Shown: positions 15,101 to 23,469 of the stretch, in pieces
Numbering within the stretch: position 1 is the first letter of the stretch
Layout of the letters: every line of letters begins with the position of its first letter
Assembly (NCBI GenBank): GCA_964017045.1
Contig: OZ024794.1
Coordinates: 22,487,359-22,551,358 of the forward strand
Direction of reading: 5' to 3'
Length of the DNA: 64,000 bases
Origin: Omphiscola glabra
Lineage: Eukaryota > Mollusca > Gastropoda > Lymnaeidae
Program-made: the position numbers and the translations under genes
Notes under the pieces: generated by a model
What the model was told of the DNA's origin: nothing
Seen by the model: the letters and a program-made list of their open reading frames with translations, nothing else
Databases searched by the model: none

Positions 15101-17505
15101 GGTACACCGCCGCGGTGACGTAGAAACAGTGCCGGCCTTCATATTAGCTATTAACCTTTTCATTACCGATGACGATCACCCACGATCGTCACACTGTCGT
15201 CATAACAAAGAGGCAAAGAACTTTTCTGAAATACCAAGGACGTCACATTTCAATGATATAAATTTCTCTATTTGTTTGTTAATCTTTAGAGAAGTTAAAA
15301 AGCGAATCGGATAGAGAATGAAAAATACCGGAAATTTCTTCTTTTAAGTTTTTTTTATTGCTGAGTCAGCAAAAATCTATGCCAAAACCAGCTGTAATAA
15401 AAGGGTTAACTGTATGAATGGATTCGTCAGATTTAATGCTCAGTAAAGAACATGAAAATTATCATACACATCATTCAGGTTCTACAATAGGATCTATTGG
15501 TAATCTTGCAGTTCAGGTGCGTATATTATTTCTTATCAAATTTTGTATTAGTATTAATATTATTATTATCGCATGGAAACTTAACCATCTAAACCATCAT
15601 AACTTTTTTGATCTTCATCAGAAAATGTTAAGGTTGGTATGGAATTAAAGGGGAATGCATGCTCTTTAAGACAATACAGACTTGGGTTTAAATTTTAATA
15701 TATAAATGTGATTATGATTTAAGGAAAATAAAAATTGTAAATAAAAAAACTCACCAACTGTTCACAAAACGCTCATTCCAAGTTACACAAAAGAGAAATA
15801 TATAATCCAAAGTGTATCAAAAATGTTTTTTTTCTGAGCTATATCCATATGTGCATCACAAATAATAAAGATAACATTTAAAAAAAATTTTAAAAATGAA
15901 AATCCAGAGCACTGTCCTTTTTGGAGCTAATACTAACTAATAGGCACACGTTTTGCTCTAAGTCTTGTTGGAATATTGATTTTAATTATGTAGGAATTAT
16001 TTATTGAGAGTACAAGCTTGTGAATAATATGTGTCTAAGTCTAGCAAAGTAAAAAAATTGTCAAGGTCATTTGACTTACTAGTCACAATACAAGCTCCAA
16101 ATTTACACCCACATTTTTCAAATTCAAGTAAAAACCTGAAATTGTACTCAGTTTTAGTGCTAAGATCAGCAGCTTTCCTTTTAAAATCTTCATTATTTGT
16201 AGCAGGAACAGTATTAGCTCTTCTACAAGGCACTTTAGCTGGGGGCGGGGCTGGTTGCTCATAAGCTGATGAATTATCAATATCATTATTTCATCACCAG
16301 TACTACAAATACTACTACTAGTATTATAATTATTCGATTCATCAGAATCAGCCTCTGCATCCAAAATCATAAAATCACTGTCTGAATCGTCATCGGAGTA
16401 ATATTTTCAACCTTTATTAGATCAATCACCAGATGGGTCAGGTCAAGATTTCATGATTATAAACAAAAATAAAATGGACAAGCAATACAACCGCTTCAAA
16501 CACTTCGTTCTATGTAAAAATAGGTTCAAATAAAGAAAAACCGGATGTTTTTCAAAGGGAAATTATTCTAGATTTGATTAAAAGTAACTGAAAACCAATA
16601 GCTAAGAAAAGAACCGAAACAAAGAGGTTTTATACATCGACGATTCCATTTAAAATCGACGATGGGAGCGTTGATCCGGAGAGAACGAGTTAAATCCATT
16701 AAATTATATGCACCTGATGAACTGCAAGATTACCGGTCTATTCACTCGTCATACTACTCATACTGCTATCCTGACTGATTCCCCCCTCTGACCGATAGAC
16801 GATACTGCTGGGTGCCGTTCATGGCTCGACATTTAAAAAGTTATGGAATCATTCCAGGAATGGTTGAGCGAAGGCGAATACACATTTGTTTTGTTTTATT
16901 TAAGTAATGTATCAATCATACAGCTTAGTGAGCCCAACCCTAGGTTGGGGTACTACGCTATAAAAAACTTCTTATAATAATAATCCAAAATTTACCCTCG
17001 AAGTACTACTACTACTCCTCCTAGTCAGTAGTAGTCCTTTGCCTTTGGCTCTTTCATTTCATGCCCATTACTATTAATTTAATTAATTATAATTATGTAA
17101 TTCAATAACTTACCCTCTAGGTCCTCCAGGGCCTCTTGGTCCCATAAATCCACCTCGGCCTCGGGGTCCAGGAAATCTATTGTATTTAAAGTCATTCTGC
17201 ATTCCATCCATCATGCCCATATCCATTTCGTTTGGATTTTCACTGCCCATTCCCATCATCATATCGTTGCCCATGCCCATCATTCCACCTCCCATACCCA
17301 TTCCCATGTCGTCTTCCTCATTACCCATTCCCATGCCATGATGGCCACTCATGTCTTCGTTGTTATGATCATGCATATTATCGTGCATGTTATCGTGCAT
17401 GTTGTCGTGCTCCGTGTCTTCTTCGTCGTCCATCATCCCAGAATTTGGACCATTTTCATCAGGCATTTCATCGCCCATCGCATCCATAGCTTCCATGTCC
17501 GCCAT
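153..17505 (-). CDS. TCERG1: Transcription elongation regulator 1 (TCERG1/CA150), 5' part of gene, 13 exons, 744 codons in window
   Basis: TCERG1 is a nuclear scaffold coupling RNA polymerase II elongation to splicing; its WW domains bind proline-rich splicing factors and its FF domains bind the phosphorylated polymerase tail. Exons in gene order: 17505-17114, 11032-10687, 9790-9611, 9160-8983, 6836-6774, 5192-5041, 4750-4621, 4257-4130, 4022-3928, 3807-3668, 3460-3406, 3121-2956, 361-153. All internal junctions are GT-AG and every phase joins. WW1 (about residues 293-325) is split by an intron after SPEGK and resumes at [15 protein letters not shown]2 (about 445-477) contains [16 protein letters not shown], and WW3 (about 553-585) [13 protein letters not shown]. 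The last exon gives FF1 ([17 protein letters not shown]). The chosen ATG has context AACATGGCGG. The family has six FF domains, so the remainder lies left of the window. The N-terminus is unusual: acidic, Met/His/Gly-rich, then RGG-like and GMGP repeats. Confidence 0.95.
515..2918. mobile_element. 2.4-kb TTAA-flanked element with short inverted termini and a tandem-repeat core
   Basis: TTAA at 511-514 is followed by GGTGGTCCACGGG. At the other end CCCATGGACCACC is followed by TTAA at 2919-2922. The termini are inverted repeats of about 13 bp with one mismatch, flanked by TTAA, the target used by piggyBac-like and Kolobok-like transposons. No transposase is recognisable. The right end lies only 38 bp from the TCERG1 exon at 2956, so it fills most of the intron between that exon and the one ending at 361. 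The superfamily is unresolved. Confidence 0.7.
1757..2560. repeat. ~360-bp tandem repeat, about 2.3 copies
   Basis: A segment beginning CCATGCTTCTTACCATTG recurs at 1757, 2115 and 2476, spaced 358 and 361 bp. Downstream blocks recur in the same order: the CACCTCC segment, then GTTGAYATTTTGAAAACACG, then TGTATTGTTCAAGTAGTC. The repeat lies inside the TTAA-flanked element. Open frames here are low-complexity and not conserved between units. Confidence 0.85.
5408..6439. mobile_element. Tigger/pogo-like non-autonomous element, TA target
   Basis: The left end CAGTAGAACCCTG and right end CTTCGACTG read inward as CAGT(A/C)GAA, flanked by TA at 5406-5407 and 6440-6441. Subterminal copies of GTCGAGATAA and CCGAGG occur in inverted orientation at both ends. 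This architecture (TA duplication, CAGTNGAA termini) is typical of the Tigger/pogo branch of Tc1/mariner. No transposase frame is recognised in the 1032 bp. It lies in a TCERG1 intron. Confidence 0.72.
7519..8803 (+). mobile_element. Internally deleted non-LTR retrotransposon (LINE) with 12-bp target duplication
   Basis: The target duplication CTAAACTATTAA occurs at 7507-7518 and 8804-8815. The element starts with a GC-rich 5' leader. It then encodes an AP-like endonuclease: [18 protein letters not shown] and [10 protein letters not shown] motifs, and ASDHQLL near 8468. At about 8563 it jumps to the C-terminal tail ([25 protein letters not shown]) and ends in a GAT repeat. The reverse transcriptase is absent. 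Two frameshifts interrupt the endonuclease, near 8100 and at a G-run near 8455. It sits in a TCERG1 intron, opposite in strand to the gene. Clade not resolved; the endonuclease resembles the CFDP2-like type common in RTE-like elements. Confidence 0.9.
7684..8545 (+). pseudogene. LINE endonuclease domain, frameshifted
   Basis: The frame starting at 7684 gives [15 protein letters not shown] and [13 protein letters not shown], the N-terminal motifs of an exonuclease-endonuclease-phosphatase fold. The reading frame shifts near 8100 and resumes as [14 protein letters not shown]. It shifts again near 8455 to reach [20 protein letters not shown]. The catalytic-type residues of the fold (N in TWNVR, E in SESRW, D/N in DLNAK, SDH) are visible, but the reading frame is broken. 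Confidence 0.85.
9516..9567. repeat. Perfect 26-bp direct duplication
   Basis: CACACGGCTTGAACACAACC followed by CCTCAT is present twice head to tail (9516-9541 and 9542-9567), just downstream of the TCERG1 WW1 exon ending at 9611. The sequence just before it (9460-9510) resembles a Penelope 3' tail (GTCCTGTCTTTTTATTTGAA). Confidence 0.9.
10005..10100. repeat. Remnant of a dispersed TATAAGCCGACCC repeat
   Basis: TATACTCATTTATAAGCC is followed by CCATAAGCCGACCCAC and CTCATAAGCCGACCCAA. The motif recurs near 47380 and 47750 as CATTCATAAGCCAACTC and GCATATAAGCCAACC. This suggests a dispersed repeat or transposon terminus, with no assignable family. Confidence 0.5.
10687..11032 (-). CDS. TCERG1: TCERG1 exon 2, [12 protein letters not shown] repeat region
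   Basis: The exon encodes a proline/glycine/methionine-rich segment with [14 protein letters not shown], a motif resembling the FGRPPFDP segment in vertebrate TCERG1, followed by many GMGP units. Acceptor TTTTCAG is at 11033 and donor GTGAGC at 10686. Simple codon repeats make this a likely site of length variation. Confidence 0.88.
11935..12640 (+). mobile_element. Penelope-like retroelement fragment: GIY-YIG endonuclease and 3' tail
   Basis: The frame 12040-12300 encodes [20 protein letters not shown], the start of the GIY-YIG endonuclease of Penelope-like elements, including the paired cysteines before YIG and the R-x-x-E segment. It ends at a stop at 12298 and is followed by a 3' tail with CTTAGCCAAAACGTTCATAT and ACCTTGTTCAGCTATTTC. 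The reverse transcriptase is missing. The usual H of RFxEH reads Y here (RFTEY). Located in TCERG1 intron 1. Confidence 0.85.
13032..14097 (+). mobile_element. piggyBac-like element with TTAA duplication, internally deleted transposase
   Basis: TTAA at 13028-13031 is followed by CCCTCTTGGGAC; the right end GTCCTAAGAGGG is followed by TTAA at 14098-14101. The termini match at 11 of 12 positions. Inside, an ATG at 13280 starts [16 protein letters not shown], a typical acidic piggyBac N-terminus. Further on, broken frames read [10 protein letters not shown] and [20 protein letters not shown], resembling the piggyBac FF-x(n)-ETNRYA motif. The catalytic core is missing. Located in TCERG1 intron 1. 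Confidence 0.87.
14610..14760. repeat. Paired poly-C and poly-G tracts
   Basis: A run of C near 14617-14629 and a run of G at about 14736-14757 lie 110 bp apart in TCERG1 intron 1. They could fold on each other. Length is probably unreliable in assembly. Confidence 0.75.
15040..15117. repeat. Single copy of the CCGCGG palindromic repeat with its neighbour segment
   Basis: CATGGTTTTGCTAGGTACAC followed by CGCCGCGGTG matches the unit repeated at 36677-36797 and 37672-37780. The preceding GTGCCACTTTAAGTTTCTGT matches, inverted, sequence at about 38075-38110. This marks one dispersed repeat family at three places. Confidence 0.8.
15155..15405. mobile_element. TTAA-flanked MITE, 251 bp
   Basis: TTAA at 15151-15154 is followed by CCTTTTCATTACCGATG; the right end GCTGTAATAAAAGGG is followed by TTAA at 15406-15409. 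The inverted termini (CCTTTTCATTAC against CCCTTTTATTAC) and TTAA target suggest a piggyBac-type MITE. No coding capacity. Confidence 0.65.
15997..16400 (-). pseudogene. Broken acidic/lysine-rich reading frame, possible transposase relic
   Basis: Two minus-strand frames in series read an acidic start ([20 protein letters not shown]) and then, after a frameshift near 16250, [20 protein letters not shown] and FEKCGCKFG. The acidic N-terminus resembles piggyBac transposases, and TTAA followed by CTCGTTCTC (minus strand, near 16690) could be its terminus, but no matching left end was found. Assignment is weak. Confidence 0.35.
17114..17505 (-). CDS. TCERG1: TCERG1 first coding exon, acidic Met/His/Gly-rich N-terminus
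   Basis: This exon encodes about 131 residues of low complexity. It begins [19 protein letters not shown], then has three direct HDNM repeats, then GMGM-type runs, and ends in an RGG-like stretch ([13 protein letters not shown]). The exon ends two bases into a Gly codon (donor GTAAGT at 17113-17108), which joins in phase to the exon at 11032. Vertebrate TCERG1 also has a Pro/Gly/Arg-rich N-terminus, but I do not recall the Asp/Met/His block from it, so this looks lineage-specific. Plus-strand reading frames over the same bases are shadows. Confidence 0.88.
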
Positions 17506-17900
17506 GTTTGACTGTAATATCAAACTAACCTCGTTCTGGATGTGGTATCGGAGTAATGAATATTCATTAGCCAACAACCGGATGTAGAAGCGGAAAATAA
17601 GACCTATTTTAAATGAATGAATTAAATTAGCCACAAAATAATGTTCAGAAAACGTTATTAATAAAAAAAAATAATTAAATTATCTTCTGATTAATCATAT
17701 TAACAGGGTACAATTTAAAACGTGATCTTCTATTTGCGTCTATTTTTAAGTGTTTTACAATTTGTATACTCATGATATTACCTTTAAAAAAACTAATGTA
17801 AATTAAAATGTATAATACTATAGACTATTACGATCTATTATTAGTTCTTATAAAAAGGCTGCGACTATTCGCACCCGGATACCAGAAGTGAGAGGTTGGG
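17506..17900 (-). promoter_or_regulatory. Presumed TCERG1 5' UTR and promoter region
   Basis: This is the sequence upstream of the TCERG1 ATG. An in-frame extension upstream of the ATG contains no conserved residues. No TATA box or initiator stands out; the placement follows only from the start codon. Confidence 0.4.
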
Positions 17901-18287
17901 ATTAAAAAACTATTTAAAATATTATTGTTGGGTTTGTAAGACACAATTTGGTATCAAATGAAAGATAATTGAATGGACTATACTTATACTTATACGTTTG
18001 TAAACTTACTTCTTCAGTTTAACTAAAATAAACTACCACAAATGACATCCGAATGCATTGAATCTAATGGGACCCGGTTGCGAATGGCGCGCTGTCCGGG
18101 TCCATTCGAACTTAAAATAAAAATGGTACAAATTTTATTTTGTTTAAAATCGCTTAAAAATTATGGTGCGTCTTATAATAAGGTAACCCCTCCCCACTTT
18201 CGTTTGGTGCGGTCGGCTCCCTCCATTGCTGTCCTACTTCCTCCTATGAAAATGATAGCCCAGCACCTTTTAAGTACATAACAGAAA

Positions 18288-18392
18288 CACTTAGCTGGGA
18301 ATAAAACTAAATCCTAAGGCAGCGGCTTCCAACCTTTAAGCACTTAGCTGGGAATAGAGGAAAATCCGAAGGCAGCGGATTCCAACCTATGT
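18288..18392. repeat. 53-bp tandem duplication
   Basis: CACTTAGCTGGGAATA begins at 18288 and again at 18341, each followed by a diverged AAATCC(T/G)AAGGCAGCGG and TTCCAACCT. The second unit falls inside the hAT-like element that follows. Confidence 0.8.
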
Positions 18393-18548
18393 TAAGCACA
18401 GCCCTGTGCTTGGGGGTATGCAAAAGTTATATTGATAATTGCGGAAAATAGCAAAAAATATTTCTTACACCCCTTCCGTTAATGAGAAGCTATATTTCAA
18501 CATATGTCTAATCAAGGGGTACGGTAGAAAAAGGGTTTGGAACCACAG
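18320..18548. mobile_element. hAT-like MITE
   Basis: The left end CAGCGGCTTCCAACCT and right end GGTTTGGAACCACAG are inverted, in the manner of hAT termini. The flanking 8-mers TCCTAAGG (18312-18319) and CCCTAAGT (18549-18556) match at 6 of 8 positions, consistent with an aged 8-bp duplication. Confidence 0.55.
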
Positions 18549-18580
18549 CCCTAAGTGGTGCCACAAATTAAATGAATGTA

Positions 18581-19740
18581 CAGTGGAACCTCTCACAACG
18601 AGCATAATTCGTTCAGTGAAACACACGTTAAGCGAAACAATTTTCCCCTTAAAAATCAATGTAAAGTACGATAATGCGTTCCATGATGAAAAAATACTAA
18701 TTTTTCAAAAAAAAATATTGACATTTATTCAAATAAAATTACTTATGAATTGTTAAGGAGTGTAACAACTTGGAATACAATTTAGATTTGAAACAAAAAA
18801 CGTAAATAAAAATATGGATTTATGACAAATAATTAATCCTTTTTAACTAGAAAACGGTCTAAAGACATTTGTTTTTGCCGACGCTTCAAAATTTGACGAA
18901 ACTGTGTCACATCATTATCATTGAATAACGTTGTAGCACGAATAGCCACCTCCTTATTAGGGTGTTGCTTCTCAATGTATGATGCAACAGTTTCCCATGC
19001 TTTCGGCATTGCTCTTATTGCGCTAGAAGATTGTTGCTATGCTACTTCCTCCTTCATTAATGAGCTCTCCTCCATAATTTCTTGCTGTGAAACACGATGA
19101 AACTCCATAATCTCTTCGATGGTCAACTCTTAACTGTGCTCTTTCACAACCTCTTGGATATCGTTGTTGTCCACCTCGATTCCCATGATATTGGTCAATG
19201 ACACACTCTCGTTAACTGTAGACTCCACAGGTACTGTTTCAAAATCACATTCAACAACACTCTCTGGCCAAAGTTTTTTCCAAGCAGAAGTGAGGGTCCT
19301 CTTGGTAACTCCTTCCCAAGCCTTGTCAATCATCTTGAGGCATGCAACGATGTGAAAATGATCGTTCCAAAACTCACTAAGAGGGAGATTAGTCTCTTCG
19401 GTAACTTCCAACAACGCTCGAAGAGTGTTTTTTGTGTAGAAATAACCTGCTGGTCCTTAGGCTGGAGTAACGGAGTGGTGTTGGGAGGCAGAAACTGGAT
19501 ATTGATGAAATTAAATTATTCATGAATATTATCTTGTATGCCTGGAGGATGGGCGGGCGCCAAGACATGGAGAGGAAGATTCATCTCAAGCCAATATTTG
19601 TTTGGAAAAAGGGAATTCCCCTTTCTGCGTAACTCGTTATGCGAAAAGTCGCTCGTTAAGGGAGCAACTTCTTCTCATTTTTTTTGCTCGTTATACGAAT
19701 TACTCGTTATGAGAGGTGCTCATTATGAGAGGTTCCACTG
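18581..19740 (-). mobile_element. Tigger (pogo/Tc1-mariner) transposon, internally deleted
   Basis: The termini are CAGTGGAACCTCTCACAACG and its inverted counterpart ending in GAGAGGTTCCACTG, flanked by TA at 18579-18580 and 19741-19742. The minus strand encodes the C-terminal part of a Tigger-type DDE transposase: CLKMIDKAWEGVTKRTL and SAWKKLWPESVVE (within 19414-19130), later FRQILKRRQKQMSLDRFLVK near 18840-18910. An in-frame stop interrupts it near 19030. The DNA-binding domain and most of the catalytic domain are missing. Confidence 0.92.
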
Positions 19741-20384
19741 TATTTTATGTTTAGCGAGAAGGGACGGAGTCCTGGTCCTGGTCGTCAATATGCCAAAATT
19801 TAACGCTGATAGATGCATTGTACAAAGGCGTAGCTAGTGCCACCCTGGGAAGGCAAAGGGTTTTGACGCCCACTTCCACGATAAAAACTACCCAGTTACT
19901 GAGTTAGCCGCGAAGGTTGGTCCTACATAAAGAGAAAGAAAGGGACACCTGTGGTGCTTCTGCCCCTATGCATGTCCCCATCTTAATATGCCACTGGAAC
20001 TGAACACATTGTCTGAAAGAAACACTGCAAGCCAATACACGCATAATTGACAAAGGTCCAAGGGCAGGGGGGAGTTTGGATTCCACCACTCAGGGGGGAT
20101 AGACGCCCATGAGCATATCTTTCAACCACGGAAAAAAAAAAAGCAATATCACCGAATAGCCGGCCAACAAAATAGTATTCTTTTTTTTATATAAAACGTA
20201 TTTCCCGTGAATTTAGTATTGAAAATTTTGTGTAGAATAAAAATGACGACACTAGAATTTGACGCTCCAGGTAGTTGCCTGCTTTGAGGGACACAACGGC
20301 CAGACCCGTTTTCAAGTTAAGTGTAAATATTAATAAATCATAATACATGAATGACTGCGTTAAAGCTGTGTGAGGAATATTATT

Positions 20385-20490
20385 TCTTCATTTGCCCTGT
20401 CTGCCGAGGAAGGCTCTTGGTCGAAACGTTAATCTTTTTTGTCCCATCTTTCTAATTCAAGCTTCCACACACCTTGTTCTACTATTTTAT
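20385..20490 (+). mobile_element. Penelope-like 3' tail remnant
   Basis: GAGGAAGGCTCTTGGTCGAA and CTTCCACACACCTTGTTCTA match the tail of the Penelope fragment at 12540-12630 (GAGGAAAGCTCTTAGCCAAA, TTTCACAAACCTTGTTCAGC). Only the 3' end survives. Confidence 0.7.
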
Positions 20491-21330
20491 CAATAAATCA
20501 ACGTATCTTTCCCCCCCCCCCCCCCCCCGGAACCTTGGGTTATTTTTATTTTTAAGACGGATATTTTTGTTTAATAATATAATAATTATATTAATGTATT
20601 GGAGATTAAACCCAGAGTGTAGGTCTAATGCAATGTATTTGAACACTTTATTTGAAATAGTCGTAATTTTTATTTTAAAACCAAAACAACACAAATTTTT
20701 TTTTAACTAAAAAAAAAGACTTTCTTTCGAAGACAAATTTAAACAAACTTCAAAAATAATGTTGGCCTACTTGTAAAACCTCATGGAAATGCGAGAAGAC
20801 AGAAAAACAAATTGTGTCCTTCGTAACTGTTCATATCAAATAAGTTATGTCATTACCTTTATACTCTTGGTGATGTCTGTATCAATGGTGAGAACTCTAA
20901 ACCCTTTGTTGATGCAATATTCACAATTGAGTCGTGGGATGTATCTTAACGCATACATTGCTAAAAATGAAAACTTATTTGAAGATTTAGAATTTTAGAT
21001 GCTAAGACGAAGAACATTCATCTCAGAGTAATTTCAATAATTGTTGTCCTTAATTTGTTTCAGTCCACGGTCATACATTTTAAAATTAAACAAATACATA
21101 AGGGGCCATCCGTAAATGACGTCAAGCAAATTTTTCCGATTTTTGACCCCCCCCCCTCCCCCATCGTCACAAAAAGTTAGATCCCCTCCCCTCAAATATA
21201 ACGCCACAAATCTCTGCAGTCCCCTATATAAAGTTCACTGTGTTCACTACTGTCCTTTAAAAACCCTTAAGAAATTCACCTGCCATGGATCTCAAATTAC
21301 TGCACCTGTGTCAGAAACATTTCACTAGAA

Positions 21331-22078
21331 TAGTGGTTCTTAAACAGGGGGAAAAGTACCTCCCCAGCCCTGGGGTGTAGAAGACTAGAAAATTCTATTT
21401 GCTCCCAGATATTTCGCTAATTAGTTGCGAGGGGGAAAATCCAACGTAGAATCCCTCCTAGAGGGCGTCCGATGCTTGCCCGGGACGGGTGGAGGTGAGA
21501 TATTAGGACGTTAATTAATGTAACCTTCCGACCCCTGGGGGAGTGGACTGCGAATGCTTTAAACGCAGCGTTTTCGGTCGACTGAACATCCCTGGGCAGG
21601 GAGGGCCTCCATCAGGAAACCCGATCGAGCGGTTGTGGGTGGGGGCGGTACACGTCCGGGTGGGGGGGTCCCTGGCATGCCCCGCACGATCCAACGTCGT
21701 AGAGGCCTGGCGCCTGGCTTGTGTGGTAGAGCGCCAAAGGGGGCATAAGGAGCGTAGGCTCGACGGCCCGCTGACGCCATTTCCCACTGAGATATATATT
21801 TGCTCCTATTGCTAGTTTTTGCTGCATTTTTATTTTTCTTAAATCATCTTTTATGCATTTTGATTAACAGCAGAAGATGTTTTGTCTGGTGAATTTTGTT
21901 TGCGCATTGCTTGTAGAGGCAATTTTTTCCTTGTTTATAAAAGTTAATTAAAGAAGTAAAACTACGATAGCTACATTATTTAATATTTTTAATTTTATTA
22001 TAATATAATTAATACGGTTGAAGGGATGTTTAAAACGGAGTGGGCTTTCAGTGCTGCAGAATTGGTTAAGAACCCCGG
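21331..22078. mobile_element. Nested hAT-like element, copy 1
   Basis: TAGTGGTTCTTAAACAGGGG at the left pairs with GGTTAAGAACCCCGG at the right. The flanks CACTAGAA and CCCTAGAG are a decayed 8-bp duplication. The same insertion occupies the homologous place in the second outer copy, so it entered before the outer element was copied. Confidence 0.6.
21406..21796. mobile_element. GC-rich 391-bp insertion with 10-bp direct flanks, family unknown
   Basis: TATTTGCTCC occurs at 21396-21405 and 21797-21806, as a target duplication would. The insert is far richer in G+C and CpG than its surroundings and has no inverted termini, so a retroposon (SINE-like) origin is the simplest reading. A segment GTGGTAGAGCGCC resembles part of a tRNA-type A box but I see no clear B box. 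Both strands are open over about 90 codons, which reflects composition rather than coding. Confidence 0.55.
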
Positions 22079-23279
22079 CCCTAGAGCATTTACTATAATA
22101 CACCCCTCACCGGTCAACCATTTTTTTCGTTCCATCCCCACTTCACATGGTAGTCCTAATTCTATGACTCCCGTGTCCACATTCAGACATAAATTCTCAC
22201 AAATGTCATTTTAACTACATCCCGATTTTCTTCCTCCGTGGCGTCCTGTAACTTGATCAGATGCAATTTCTCGGACCTCGCATACCTGTACTGAATCACT
22301 GAGTGATCGTAGTTTAAAAATAAAATAACTTTAATTGTTGTATAAAAGAAAAATGTTAAAAATGTCTGAAGTTTAGGATTATTAAGTACACTTCTTACCT
22401 ACAATAATCCGCTTTTCATGTGACGTCACATTGCTTAAGCACCCCTCCCCCCTCGTCACAAAAATCTGACGCCCCCCCCCCTTTTTTTTTTTTAGACGCG
22501 TGACGTCATTTATGGATGGCCCTTAAATAGCCGATGCCCTCTACAGCGGCTTTGCATGCAACACACACAAAAACTGTCCCTCTTCAGCTATATGATTCTT
22601 TTTAAAATCCTTTATATTACATTTGCTCTTGTTCGTGTGTTTCTTTGTTGCAAAATCTTTAAAAGGCTAATTGACCCACTTTCCGCCATCATGTCGAGCT
22701 AAAACTTGATACATAGACTCTAACGATGCTACTAACACATTCAATCGAATGTTCAGCTATACCTCAAAAATCAGTTTTTCCTGCTTTTCAAGGCGAAGAT
22801 GAATGAAATGTAATGCAATGACCACGTAAGAAGTGTAGCCATCGCAAAATCGCACATTAATGCAGAAAACAGTTTTGGGATAATCACGTACATAAATGGA
22901 AACAAAAATGCATGTAAAGGATTTATACGAAAAACCTTGTTTTTAGGGGTGTTTTTATTTTTAAGAAACATTCGATTCAAACATTTTATTTTTCTTGTTG
23001 GTTACAGTTACGTCTATTCCAACTTAAAGCTACATAACCCACATTAGAGTGAGAATACACTTTAAATTACTTGCCACCACTTCAAAATTTCAGCCTTTTA
23101 AGTTTTATTAAAACCATAAAACTATAGGTATAAAATTAGTGTACAAATTTAAATAAAGGACAAAATAAACAATGCATATATATTATTATAAAAGTTATTT
23201 TTTAAAAATACATATTTGTTTCGTAAAATCTCACAACTCAGGAAACAAAACACGTGGAGGGACGTAAACAAAATTACAA

Positions 23280-23300
23280 CCGGTTGTGACGTCGCAACCG
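23280..23300 (+). promoter_or_regulatory. CRE-like motif upstream of LARP6
   Basis: TTGTGACGTCGCAA, a partly palindromic sequence containing TGACGTC, lies about 180 bp upstream of the LARP6 start codon. It resembles a cAMP-response/ATF site. This is a motif match only. Confidence 0.35.
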
Positions 23301-23469
23301 ATGAAAAATCAACAGCCTAGATTAGGACAGAGACACCTACGCTGCTGAGTGTGTCCTCCACGACGTTAACGGGTTGGCAGACTTCAAACCATCAATTTTA
23401 GGTCGCTGTGAGAAGCAGTATTTTCTTTTATTTACGGAGAAACAACTGCGCAGCGACCTATCAGTTAAA

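Larger units (their letters stand above)
21102..22523. mobile_element. PIF/Harbinger-like element, copy 1, with nested insertions
   Basis: TAA at 21099-21101 is followed by GGGGCCATCCGTAAATGACG; the right end TGACGTCATTTATGGATGGC plus CCT is followed by TAA at 22524-22526. Long inverted termini and a 3-bp TAA duplication suggest PIF/Harbinger, but no transposase is present. A related copy is at 39186-41286. A hAT-like unit (21331-22078) is nested inside, and inside that a GC-rich insertion (21406-21796). Confidence 0.75.

Noticed and set aside
17232..17489. Plus-strand Pro/Cys/His-rich frame
   Set aside because: Shadow of the TCERG1 first exon on the other strand.
21515..21827. Overlapping GC-rich frames on both strands
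   Set aside because: Openness on both strands follows from the GC-rich insert's composition; no conserved motif and overlapping frames disagree.
23374..23469. Upstream in-frame extension of LARP6 beginning at TTG (MADFKPS reading)
   Set aside because: It begins with TTG, not ATG, contains no ATG, and carries no LARP6 family sequence; the first ATG is at 23470.
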